Positions 1 to 10,100 of a DNA stretch of 12,856 nt are shown piece after piece. The notes below the pieces were generated by a model. It was not told the origin of the DNA and ran no database searches. It worked only from the letters and a program-made list of their open reading frames with translations. Made by a program: the position numbers and the translations under genes. Source of the DNA: Gonium pectorale (lineage: Eukaryota; Chlorophyta; Chlorophyceae; Chlamydomonadales; Volvocaceae); the NCBI GenBank assembly GCA_001584585.1, contig LSYV01000010.1:1945090-1957945 (forward strand), read 5' to 3'. How positions within the stretch are numbered: the first letter of the stretch is position 1; each line of letters starts with the position of its first letter.

Positions 1-970
1 TGATCAGAGCACTCACACAAGCCCTGCAGGCGCAGCAGCACCGGGTTAACAACAGCTCGAGAAGGGTTCGCGACGCCCTACCGTGCTGAGTATCCGGTTA
101 GATAGGGAAATGGCTCGAGCAAGGTGACTGGGAACTTACACTGATGTAGGCGTCCTCTTGACGCGCACACCGGGCTCAATGTCTAGCTCACAACACAGTT
201 GGTTGAGAGCCGATAAGCGACCTTCCAGGCTCGCTAGCGGCTCAAGTAACAGAACACGCGGACCGTCCGTCCAGGCTCGTACTGATCCCTACGACAGATG
301 ACAGGGTGAACGCAGTATCTGACCGAACTGATTAATCACAGTGACACATGACACATCCATGTACTACTCTAGACCACGCTTATTGTGCAGGCTGGCAACT
401 GGGACAGGTAACCGAAAGACAGTTGATACCGTTAGGACGGTAGAATGCACGTGACGCTAGCCGGGCGCGACAGCCATCCACCCTGTCGGAATGTTCATAT
501 ACAGGCGCATCATTAGACACGGACTGTGCGCCGCCTCCCTTGTCGTCCATACCGCCGTCTAGGATCTCCCCGCTAAGGCAGGGCTGCTTGCTCCTGGACA
601 CAACTGCCCAATTGAATTACTTCGCGCTCTCGGGCGTGGGCATAAGTAGAAGCGTGCCAGGTTTCAAGCTATGTGCATCTCAGCTGCGCCGAGCACGGCC
701 AAGCCTTGTTGGGCCGGCGTGATCACTGCAACGCTGCATGCCATACCTCGAGACCAAGCGGATCAAGCCCACGTTGTCAGATAGCTTTGCGATGAAATGA
801 ACCGTTAGACGAGTCCCCATAGCGCATTGACCCGCGTGCGAACCCTCCGGCCCGCACCTCTACGCCTTCGGTCTCGTCAACCCAGCTCCCACAACCACGC
901 TGGCATCTGCCCGACCTGAAGGCGCCTGGCCTGCCTAGAGCCGCCCGCTTGGTTGGCGCCTGGCCTCGCA
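1..970. other. No supportable gene
   Basis: Every reading frame here is short, lacks recognisable domain motifs and shows no run of plausible exons with agreeing splice phases. The first 700 bases are less GC-rich than the gene bodies. I see no tRNA, rRNA or obvious mobile-element structure. It is probably intergenic DNA downstream of the minus-strand VASt gene, but it could hold the far end of another gene whose conserved part lies left of the window. Confidence 0.5.
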
Positions 971-981
971 TATCTCATGCC

Positions 982-986
982 TTACA
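982..986 (-). terminator. Candidate polyadenylation signal TGTAA for the VASt gene
   Basis: The plus strand reads ttaca, so the minus strand reads TGTAA, the dominant polyadenylation element in Chlamydomonas and its relatives. Reading downstream from the VASt stop codon at 1755, this is the first such pentamer I find. It implies a 3' UTR of about 770 to 790 bases with cleavage near 965-972. That length is normal for these algae. A pentamer can also occur by chance. Confidence 0.45.
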
Positions 987-1754
987 GCGCATTTGCCGCA
1001 ACTGGGTGCGCGGGGCCTCTGCCATCGGCCGCCAAGCGCCAGGACCCAGCACGGCCGCAGTGGGAGACACAAGAAACAGGCCGCGGTGTGGCCCACCACA
1101 ACTCCCCCGAGGGATCGTCAAATTATCCTACCGTATGAATCCCCTGGATCATACCAACCACATGGCACGAGCTGGTACCAGCTGCGGAGCCGGTGCGCAA
1201 GCGAAAAGAATCTCAGCACCAAGTGTGCAGCGGGGGAGGCATGCCGCTATGTGCAGTGGTGGAATGCTCCCTCTGTACCAAAGGGACCGCGCACAAGCGC
1301 GCAAGGAGGTGCTCAAGAGGCGGGCGCGCGCGCCTGCAGATGGGAAACGGCATTTCCTCAATCTCACTTTTCGACAATGCGCTTCCAACTCAACCACGGC
1401 GCTCGCGAAACCGGGGCGCAACCCAAACCCGAATACCACTGCACAGCGAACGGTTGAGAGCGACGGCTGAGAGACCGTCCCATCGCCCCCCGGCCCTCTC
1501 ACAACCTGCCCTCGAGACATCCCGCCCTTCCACCCCATGCTGCCAACGCCGTCCCATGGCCCTCCCCCCCACAGGCGACCCGCATGCAACGCAAAGTTCG
1601 CCCACTTCGCAAGCAACTGGCACCCCGTACCCCTCCCTAAATACCCCAGCGGTTCGGTAAACGCGGCGCTTCGCGTCACTTCCATCGCCCGCTGCTGCTG
1701 CTGAGGCCGCTCATCCCAGCCGAGTCACACAGCAAGCGCCAGCTACAGACCCCC
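987..1754 (-). other. Probable 3' UTR of the VASt gene
   Basis: This stretch runs from the stop codon at 1755 to the first downstream TGTAA. It has several overlapping open frames of 60 to 180 codons on both strands, but none carries a recognisable domain. They are better explained by high GC content, which makes stop codons rare. I see no conserved structure in it. Confidence 0.45.
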
Positions 1755-2054
1755 TTAATCGGTCTCTGCGGGCTCCGCCTCCAACCCGCGCTGCCGCGCC
1801 GCCCCGCCAACGCGCTCCAGCAACGCCAGCAACCCTGAGTGAACGCCGCCGGCCGCCGCCGCCACCGGCTCCAGTGCCGCCGCCAGCAGCGCCGCCGCCT
1901 GGGCTGCCAAGCCGCTGCCGCCGGCGCCGTCCGCAACGGCCGCCGCTGCCTCGGCGCCGCCCGCCCCAGCCCGCAGCGCCGCTATCTGGCTGCTGAGGTG
2001 CAGCTGGTGCAGCAGCAGCCCGACGAGGAGGGAGAGGACCAGCAGTGCACGTAC
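1755..2054 (-). other. Last exon of the VASt gene: membrane anchor and Ala-rich tail
   Basis: This 300-base terminal exon has no internal ATG in its coding frame, so a start-codon-based search misses it. It follows an acceptor (ttaccag) in phase 0, matching the phase-0 donor at 2198. It encodes about 20 strongly hydrophobic residues (ALLVLSLLVGLLLHQL), then about 78 residues rich in alanine, leucine and glycine, ending in PAETD before TAA. A C-terminal anchor behind a VASt domain is the arrangement of the plant and fungal ER-resident relatives, which supports joining this exon to the upstream VASt exons. Confidence 0.8.
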
Positions 2055-5000
2055 CTGGTAATGAGCAACAAGAGAAACGGCGGTTGTGAAAGAGAGAGGA
2101 AGCGTGTTTGTAGAGACTGGCGGTCGTGAGCCCTGCTGACTGGAACCCCCGAAAGGGGCGAACAGAGCCGAAAGGAGGACCCGCTACATCCCGATCACCT
2201 GCTTCCACAGCGGCAGCGGCTGACGCATCGACGCGGCGCCGCCGCCGCCGGGAGACGGCCCGGCGGGCAGGGGCAGGGGCGCCCCCGCCACGGCAGCGAA
2301 GGGCGACTGCATGGTCGTCCGCGAGGCGCCAGACGCCACGCCGGACGGACCTGCGGCGACAGCGACAGCGGCGACGGCAGCGGGGTCCACCGCGGGTGCG
2401 AAAGGGGAGGAGAAGCCATCGAACGGGACCACATGCACCCAACAGACAGGTCATGCCGCAACCACCTTACTGGCCGTGACACGAGCGGATAGCCGGCTCC
2501 AGGCTCGGTTCCAGCCTACCGTACATGCTGCGCAACGTGCTTCTACGTCGCCGTCAACTTGCTAGCCCACCCGCCGCGATGTTCCCCTTCCAGAACACTG
2601 GCTACCCCTCCAGCCCATGACCCATGACCCGAGTGCCACTCTGCTCCCTGGCGCCACGAGGCTCCATTCCCGACGACCTGGATGCCCGTGTACAAGCACC
2701 GCCCTAGAGAGGTGCAGCCCGCACGACGCGCTGTCCTCCGAGCACGTTCGCGTTCCCGGCGCCGCCGTCCGAGGGGCGTCCGCAGTCTTTCGCTGCGTAC
2801 CGTCCCGTCCCGCCCTAGCCCGCAGCCCCCAGTCCCCAGCCTACAGCCCCCAGCCTGCATCCCGCACACCTCGCGCGGTCCCCGGCGCCGGCAGCGGCAG
2901 CGGCGCCGGCAGGGGTGCGCCCGCCTGCTGCCTCAGTGCGCCGATGTGCTTGTCCACGTTGGCCACGAAGGCGCTGAAGAACGCAGTCATCTCCCTGGAG
3001 GTGGTAGCGTTGATGATGGCGCCCACGCCCAGCGCCCGCTTCAGGAATTGCACCTGGGCGCACGAGCCGAAGGTGGTGGTTGAGGCGGGCCGGTGGGATG
3101 GGTGATCCAAATGAGCACGGATGGAAGAGGGGGCTTCAGGTATTCGGGGGTAGAGGGGGCTTCAGGTATTCGGGGGGGGGGGGAGGCAGCGGCTTGACGA
3201 AAGACCGCACTCGCAAAGGTGGAACCGGAAAGGACGGTCAGGGGCGGTCGGGGGACGGCGGGTTACGAACGCGTGCCAAAGTAAGGAGGTGATCTCCCGA
3301 CGAGTTTGAGGTGTTTTTGGCCGCTGGGGCTCCGAGGCCGCAGCGTGTCTCAGCGTGTTGCGGGCGACGTGGAGGTGGGAAGACGGAGAAGCAAGGTGTG
3401 CCTGACTGCAGCAGTGCTGGTGGCAGGGCTAGGGGCGGCTTGGGGGCATTGGCGGGATGTGGTGGCGTGCGACGCCAGCCGGTGCCATTGTCCAGCGTCC
3501 GCTTGAGATGCACAGTTGCAGACCTGCGGGGCCACACATTCCGTCCACTCCTCGCCTCCTTCCTCCCTCCTCGGCAGCACCCGAGCCCAGCCGGCCCGGC
3601 CCCGCCCCCCGCCTCGCCGCGCCCCGCGCGCACCCTCAGACTGATGCTCAGGGCGCAGGTGCCCGGCGACGGCCCCGGCGCCACCCGCCAGAAGGTGTTG
3701 ACGGTGAAGCACTCCTTGAAGGGGATGTCCAGCATGTTCATGGCGGTCGCGAACACCACCACGCCGCCGCGGTACGCCGCAAATTGCTGCCGCTGCACGC
3801 ACCTGCGCCGGCACACGCGACGTGTGCCGGCGCAGGGGTTGGGGCAACGGCGTAGGGGACTCTCAGTGCCCGTGCAAGGTGCGCAATACATGACCAACAG
3901 CGCAAGAGTCTGAGGTGGAAGGGGAAGAAAGCACGTTTTGGGTGGGGTAATGCGTCCGCATCTGGAAACCCGAAACCATGCCGCTGCGTTGCATCACAAA
4001 CTGATGCCGCCACCATGCGCACTTTGCAGGCGCGGCCGGGCAGGCAGGCCACCGGCCCAGGTCCCAAATCCCCAAAGCCCCCCAGCCCCGGCACCAACCA
4101 GTGTGCCAATCGCCGCAAGGAGGAGTCACCTGTTCAGGGTATTGCACGGTGCCTTGCTGTACGCTCCTCGCCCCGCCCCCGTAACTAGCCCACGCCCCCA
4201 GCCCACCGTGTGTCGTTTGAGTTGGGCGGCTTCTTGGGGTTCCAGAACGTCAACAGCCGCGTGAAGCCGCCTGAGCCGGGCTGCCCCGCCTGAGGACCCA
4301 CACGACGGAGTGATGGGTTGGGCCGAGGCAGTGGTGGGGCGGGGCCGGAAAAAAAGGAGCGGGCCTCCTCCTCGGAAGGAACCAGCCGCTTTGGGTGCAC
4401 CAACAGGCACGCGTCCTCTCGTGTGCGCCGGCGTCGAAGACCGGCCTTCCGGCCTTCCGCACAGGTTCAGACGTGTCTCGCCCGAGGTGGGCGCAAGATG
4501 CCCCGAGATGCCTTTGCACGCAGCCGCTGACCTGTCGTTGACCCCGGCCGCGGAACCCTTCCCCCTCACCCCGTCGGCGACTCCCCATGGGACCTGCTTT
4601 GTGGGCGGGAGGGACACCAGGCCCCCCCCAGACTAGCACCTTCTGCTCTTTTCGCTGCTTCGGGTCAGGCGGGCTTCAGCGATCGGGCTTGGGCGTCGGT
4701 CTAGACTTCAGGGATAGTCGGTCCGGGCTTACCCGCCCGTTCAGACCACCGGCCTCGTGGTCCATACGTGCGCAGAACCCACAGGGAGGGACGGCGCTAG
4801 CGCTCAGCTCTCAGCTCCCAGCTGTTTCACTCGGGAGAGGCATGCGCCCCCGGGCTTCTCCACTGAGAATGCCTTCCAAACCCACGCCTAGCTAGCCAGA
4901 GCCAGACTTGATTGGCGTCCTGCCCTGCCCTGCACAGCCTCCCTGGGCTCGCCCCAGCAACCCTCCCACCCCCCGCCCTAATGCACCGGTACACTTGGCT

Positions 5001-6114
5001 GTTGAAGCCAGCTTGTTGTCCAGTCCTGGACCCTCACAGCGGTCCCCCCTGCCTGCCCGGCCCTGCCCTACCACGCCTCTCGCTCTCCCCTGGCCCTCCG
5101 CCCCCCGCCTCCCCCCCCCCCGCGACCTACCACGTACTCAAAGACGCTCAGCTGCCCCAGCAGGCTCCCGTCCGCGCCCGGCGGACCATCCGGGACCGCG
5201 CCCTGCCCGCCGCGTGCCGCCGCCACTGGCTGCGGCGCCGCGGCGGGCTCGGCGCGGCGCCAGGGCGTCGCCTGCACCTCCCAGTGCCGACCCACATCGC
5301 GATGCTGCTGCGTGTACAGCTCCGTACCGGCGGTTGAGAAGAGGATACCGTACAGCTCCTGCGGGCTGCACGGCAGTACGGCATCCACTATGGTCCTGTA
5401 GCCGTCGGGAAGGCCGGGCGGCGCCGCGTCTACCTCGCTCCAGGCGTCCTCGGCAGCAGCGGTCTGGGCACAGCAGGAGGGCGGGGCGACCTTACAAAAA
5501 GGCTGAAAGGTTCCCCGGCTGAGGCACGAGTCCTCTGGGCTCGAGCAAGACAATGAGCCAGGGACTGAAGAGGGGAGGTGAAGCATCCGAGCTGCATGTC
5601 TCGGCTCGCGGCTCCTCGAGTCAGCTTGCCAGAAGCCGCAACCTCGTTTCGCCACACATACACCGGAGGTGAGTACCCGACCAATTCCCAGCCTCTAGGA
5701 CTCCTCTAAACATTCCCCCACGCCCTGTCCTTAAGGCCCTCACTGCAGGCTGTCCAGAGGCCGCTAACCCAGAGGTGGAGCGGTTGCCCTGTGACGCCGG
5801 GGCTGCCTCGCGCCGCTTGCCGCGCACCACACGACCTGTAAGCAAAGGCACCACGTAACCGGCCTTGACTGGAGAGGAGCCTTACGCTCGCTACGGGCTC
5901 CATGTCGAGCTACTGCACAGCGCTCTTGTGCACCGGAAGGCTTACCTACAAACTTGAGCGCCTCAACGCCGACGCGCAGGCCCACATAGGCAAGCGCGAT
6001 GCCCTTCGCAACCTGCTGCACCTTTTGCAGCCTTTCTCTGCGTTCAAATTGCCTGCTATATGAGCTGGGCATCGGCGCGCCTTCTGCGTCCGATTGGGAC
6101 TGGGACGAAGACAT
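1755..6114 (-). CDS. VASt-domain (StART-like) membrane-anchored lipid-transfer protein, 8 exons, 493 aa
   Basis: Exons on the minus strand: 6114-5946, 5835-5744, 5463-5131, 4289-4207, 3802-3634, 3053-2870, 2350-2199 and 2054-1755. Lengths sum to 1482 bases, every intron is GT-AG, and all phases agree. The start is the first ATG of the frame (6114); the stop is TAA. Residues about 108-320 form the VASt fold: YRTIVDAVLPCSPQELY opens it, WEVQATPW follows, then RLLTFWNPKKPP, a central strand VVFATAMNMLDIPFKECF, and a closing helix starting VQFLKRALGVGAII. Residues about 395-415 (LLVLSLLVGLLL) are a single membrane segment, followed by an Ala-rich tail. VASt proteins of plants and yeast (VAD1, Lam/Ltc) move sterols or related lipids at ER contact sites; that role is inferred here. 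Unlike most relatives it has no visible GRAM domain. Residues about 1-87 are unrecognised, with basic and mildly hydrophobic stretches. An Ala/Pro/Gly-rich insert interrupts the domain near residues 157-190. Confidence 0.85.
3126..3183. repeat. 26-bp direct repeat running into a 12-G tract, intron 5 of the VASt gene
   Basis: Two adjacent copies of a unit containing gggggcttcaggtattcggg (period 26, starting at 3126 and 3152) end in an uninterrupted run of 12 G at 3172-3183. The array lies inside intron 5 (3633-3054). The G tract is on the strand opposite the transcript, so the pre-mRNA carries a C tract. It is probably a small unstable minisatellite. Confidence 0.85.
5111..5121. repeat. 11-C tract beside the splice donor of VASt intron 3
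   Basis: The plus strand has 11 C residues, with further C runs to its left (5101-5106). In the minus-strand transcript this becomes a long G-rich stretch starting about nine bases inside intron 3, just after the donor GTAGGT at 5130. G runs this close to a donor often act as intronic splicing enhancers or form quadruplexes. That effect is inferred, not shown. Confidence 0.8.
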
Positions 6115-7102
6115 TTCTGTGCGAGTCGTGGTCAATCATAAAGCATTGGCAGGGTGTGCGGTTATCGATGTTAGTGTGCTGATATACTATACTAATTACT
6201 TGTAGGGTCTTGGTGCAGCACTGACTAGTAGTCGAGGAGCGGGCGGTTAGCTCGTACTAACCAACTAACACTCCACCCCGAGTCCCCGACAGTATCCCAC
6301 TGGCTGAGTGGCATCACCCAGGCCGCACTCATCCTGGGTTATGGGCTCGCCATGGCTTCAACATACGCGGTTCCCCAGCGGATTACATATTATGGTTTGT
6401 GCCTGAGGGTGCCTGCCTCCTTTGTGCTCCTTTGTGCCTCTTGCCCACAGACCTCCTAGGCCTCCCTCATATGGCCGATTAGTCGGGTCACGGCATGCAT
6501 ACAATCCGTGCCATGACCAGAGCCCCAGACTAACTCGCTTACCAGGCCCCGCCTCCGTGAGCAAATTGTAAGGGTGGGCATCGCGGGGGCAAGCAGTCCT
6601 GGCAGTCCTGGGTTACCGTATCATAAGGCCATGCCCTCCCCTGTGCCCTACCTGCCTACCTACAACCCAGCTCTACGATCACGTGCTGAGAGCCGCGTGC
6701 TGGAATCTAGTGAAGGCCTGCACTTGTAAATGTAACGCTGGGCAGGGTAGGCTGCTTCGATCGACATTCTACGCAGAACCGCCGTCCAAACAAGCAAGCG
6801 CCCCGCGCGCTCTATGTCAAAGCCACGCCCGTGACAGCGATTCATGATTATTGCCGACCTACATTAAATGTGTTGGATGTTGGGATAAGGGGCACGATTT
6901 CGTACGGGCTACCTGATTGTTATAGGTCCGCCGATGTTAATGAACTTGCAATTGGTGCAGCAACACAATTAAATGCATGTCATTTGCTTCTTCGGCGCAA
7001 AAGTAATAGCTAGTGAGGGACCGAAAACATAGATAGACCCTGCTGCTGCTGCAGCCGCTGCTGCACGCAAGCAAGAGGCCGCGGGGGCAACGGGGCCGCA
7101 CC
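6115..7102. promoter_or_regulatory. Divergent intergenic region between the VASt and kinase genes
   Basis: The two genes are head to head with start codons 988 bases apart, so both promoters should lie here. No open frame in this stretch looks coding. Base composition changes: about 6840-7010 and 6120-6200 are clearly richer in A and T than the gene bodies. In-frame stops at 7004, 7007 and 7034 precede the ATG at 7103, so the kinase frame is closed upstream. The 5' leader near 7040-7066 contains a CTG/CAG-rich stretch that could fold into a hairpin. Short direct repeats (agtcctgg, twice near 6595-6610) appear to have no significance. Confidence 0.6.
6183..6191 (-). promoter_or_regulatory. Possible TATA-like element for the VASt gene
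   Basis: The minus strand reads tatagtata here, within an AT-rich patch about 70 bases upstream of the VASt ATG at 6114. With usual spacing this would place transcription start near 6150 and leave a short leader. AT-rich patches are common upstream of algal genes, and the match is not a perfect TATA box. Confidence 0.3.
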
Positions 7103-10100
7103 ATGGAGCCAAGGCCCCGGCCCAGGCCCCGACCCAATCTGAGGTTTACGACAACCACAGTCGATGCCTACAAGGCATGGGAGGGTGGTGGAAAGAAGAG
7201 TTGGCCATGCCCAAGCGGCGGCTTTGCGGGGAAGCGTCTAGAGGTAGGGCAACGCTTAACAACGTCAGGCTTCGGCTTCCTGGCCGTGGCTTGTGTCGGC
7301 CGTGTGGGAACTTTGCATGCATGAACTCTACCCAACAACATGCATGGCTAGCTCCCCGCCTACCTGCCCACCCTTACCCTGCTCAGGTATTTTGGGACAT
7401 GGAGAACTGCCCGCTGAACGCTTGCTGGCCCCCTGGAGCCGGCCCGCTGCAGCTCAATGCTCAACAACACTACGACATCCTCTGCAACACGCTCTGCCGG
7501 CCGTGCGGGGTTCCCCTGAAGAAGTTCCGCATCCACGTGGGCATCGCCAACGACACGCTGCGACGCCTCGGGAGGAGGGCCGAGGCTGACATCCTCAAGC
7601 AGCACAGCAAGTACGTCACGTCCCGCGGATGCGCCGGGAAGAGCGCTGGCAAGCCGGAGCTGCACGAGGTTGACACGTACCTCAAGGAGGAGATGGAGCG
7701 CTTCCTCGAAGGCTCGTCCCAGCCCGGGGACGTTCTCGTCCTCATCTCAGGTGCGGGGCCCTCATCAGCTGCGCAAATGAAGGACTCACCGCTCCTTGCT
7801 TGCCTCCCCCAACGGCCATACCGCAATCAATGACCCGGGCCTGCGTTTCCCCGCATGTCCCGACCCTCGTTAGCTTCATGTCGCCTGGTCCCCTTGCGTT
7901 GCGTCTCACTGCAAGCAACCGCGTTTCGCTTCTATGGGGAATGTAGGTACGATAGGCGAGCGTGGAAGGGCGAAGATAACAGGAGGGATGGCCAGCATCC
8001 CCGTGTAAAAGACCAACGACCTTTCCCCCCTGACCCAGCGAGCGCAGCGATTTCGTGTCCGCAGCGCGCGCAACGGTATGCGTCGTCCGTGTGTCCGGGC
8101 GCAGGAGACCAGGGCTACATGCCGGTCGTACGACGTGCCGTACAGGAGTTTGACGTGCAGGTGCTGCAGCTGCACCCATGCGGCGCCAACGGCATGGGCG
8201 AGACGCACCGACTGTGGCTCGACGGCGAGGGACACGACCACGTGGCGTGGGCCGCGCCGTGGGCGGACTTCCTGTCCCACCACGCCCGCAGCAACTACAA
8301 CATGCGGCCTACGGAGGCGCAGGAGGCGTTCCTGGTCAAGGCGATGCTCCAAACGAGCATCGAGTTCGAGCGGAAGCTGGGGGACATGGGCATCGTGCTG
8401 CTGCTGGACTCGACGCACAGCATGCAGGACGCCATCGACGACGTGAAGAGCAAGATTGAGTCGGAGCTGCTGCGCGGCCTGCAGGAGAGGTGTGTGTGTC
8501 CGCGTGTGCGTGTGCACCGTACATCTCCGGGCCGACGCTGGCCTGGGGTGCTACCCGCCCCAACGCGAGACCACCTCAACGCCGCGAGGCGAGGGGTGTG
8601 GGGGACCGCTGTTCCCCCTTGCTCAACCTACGGGGCAGCCTGCGGCCCTAAAAAATCTGCAGCTGCTCAGCAAAACTCGCCGCAGTGCTGCTCTTCTGTT
8701 TGTCCGAGCCGCTGCTGCACGGGACCAGCCCCTTGGTTTGGTGCTGGCCCCGCATTTCGTAGCAGTCCAAGCAAAACTATGGGTCCAGATTGCCCGTTAG
8801 CCCGAGACACCAGCGACAAGGCATGTCCATAGAGGCGCCAAGCTAGTCAGCTCACCACCGTACGTGTGCGCCGTACACGTACGGGCATGTGGTTACCAGG
8901 TGGGTGCGGGGGTGGGCCGCTGCAATGGAGGAGCGCACTACAAACGTCCTGCTGGCACCGCTCCAACACCACACAAGCCGTCTAGCCTACCCAGGAGTAG
9001 CCAGGGGCGCGGGCGCCTCCACCGCCTCGTTGCCGTGTGTTTCGTGCCGTGAGCGACCCGCGGGCCACGCCAGTTGCAAACAACTAGCGCTCACGACGTC
9101 CCCTATGTGCGCTGATCCATGGCAAGCTACAGCGCAGCACTGGCTGCTGCACCTTATCCTGTTGCACCGGCCTTGTGGCTGCGCAGGTACCCGGTCATGA
9201 GGGATCGCTTCTCGTTTGCCGTGCTGGGGTATCGGGACGTCGGCTCCAAGCGGATAAGGAGGAACGGCGAGAAGGTGGATGCGCAGTTCGACGTTCTTGA
9301 CTTCTGCTCAGACGTGGACCAGGTGTCCGCATTCCTCAAAAAGCTCAAGGCCTTCGAGGGAGGGGACTTTCCCGAAGACATCGCCGGGGCGCTCATGAAG
9401 GTGGGCGTGGGGGCGGGTCCTCCTCAGAGTTCGTGCCGTGCGTTTGGGTGCGGTGAGCCGAGTCGTTCGCACAGTCCGTCCGTCGTGGGCCGGCGAATCC
9501 GGCCACACGGGGTCACACGGAAAACATTCACCCGCTGTCGGCGAGCGTGCTGCACGAGTGCACGTGCCTCTGTCACAGGCGAGGGTGGGGCTGTAGTGAT
9601 GTGGGGTGTTGGTGCGTTTGTCCCCGCGCACCCAGGCCCCTCCGGACTTGCGAATGCACCCCGGCAGGCGTGCGAGCTCAAGGGCTGGCCGCAGCAGAGC
9701 ATCCTGTTCCACATCTTTGACGACCCGGGCCACGGGCCGCGCTTCAACGACACCTACCACCCCGACTCGCCGCACTACACCAAGTACCGCGGGGACGACT
9801 ACTGGGAGCGCCCGCCGCCGGGGCGGCGCGACCCCTGGGAGGAGGCGCAGGAGTCGCTGCTTAAGCTCAAGCGGGACTGCAACGTGATCAAGTGCGCGCG
9901 CGGCTGCCGAGGGTGTCATGGGTGTCATGGGTACCGTGGCCATTGTGGCGAGTCTCGCATCATTGCCTTCTTATTCGATGTTTGTCCGCCTGCGGAGCGC
10001 AGCAGTGGGGGGCCCCGCGGTGGCTGCGTCGGATGAGGGCTAGGGGTGGCGCTAGGGGCTTGAGCCCCAGGGGTCGGTTTGGGCTCCGCCCGGTATCGTG

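Noticed and set aside
949..1685. Overlapping open frames of 150-180 codons on both strands.
   Set aside because: No domain motifs, several frames are open at once as expected in GC-rich DNA, and the stretch fits the 3' UTR of the minus-strand gene.
1711..2479. Long Arg-, Ser- and Pro-rich open frames on both strands.
   Set aside because: They are shadow frames of the Ala-rich last two exons of the VASt gene and show biased composition without recognisable sequence.
3280..3296. A short match to the reverse complement of the bacterial or plastid 16S rRNA 3' end (taaggaggtgatc).
   Set aside because: Only about 13 bases match, and the flanking bases do not continue as rRNA. It lies inside VASt intron 5 and is best explained by chance.
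3238..3913. Plus-strand open frames over VASt exon 5.
   Set aside because: The minus strand here carries clear VASt sequence (FAAYRGGVVVFATAMNML) with matching splice phases, so the plus-strand frames are shadows.
6245..6262. A 6-bp inverted repeat (ggttag / ctaacc) in the intergenic region.
   Set aside because: It is too short to support a mobile element end or an operator; no target-site duplication or second end is visible.
6567..6735. TGTAA pentamers on the plus strand at 6567, 6725 and 6731.
   Set aside because: They could be polyadenylation signals, but no plus-strand gene lies upstream of them in the window.
8491..8516. GT-rich tract at the start of kinase intron 3, which could suggest alternative donors.
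   Set aside because: Only the donor at 8490 joins the VWA halves in the right phase (LQER to YPVMRDRF); the other GT positions shift the frame or add residues inside a conserved helix.
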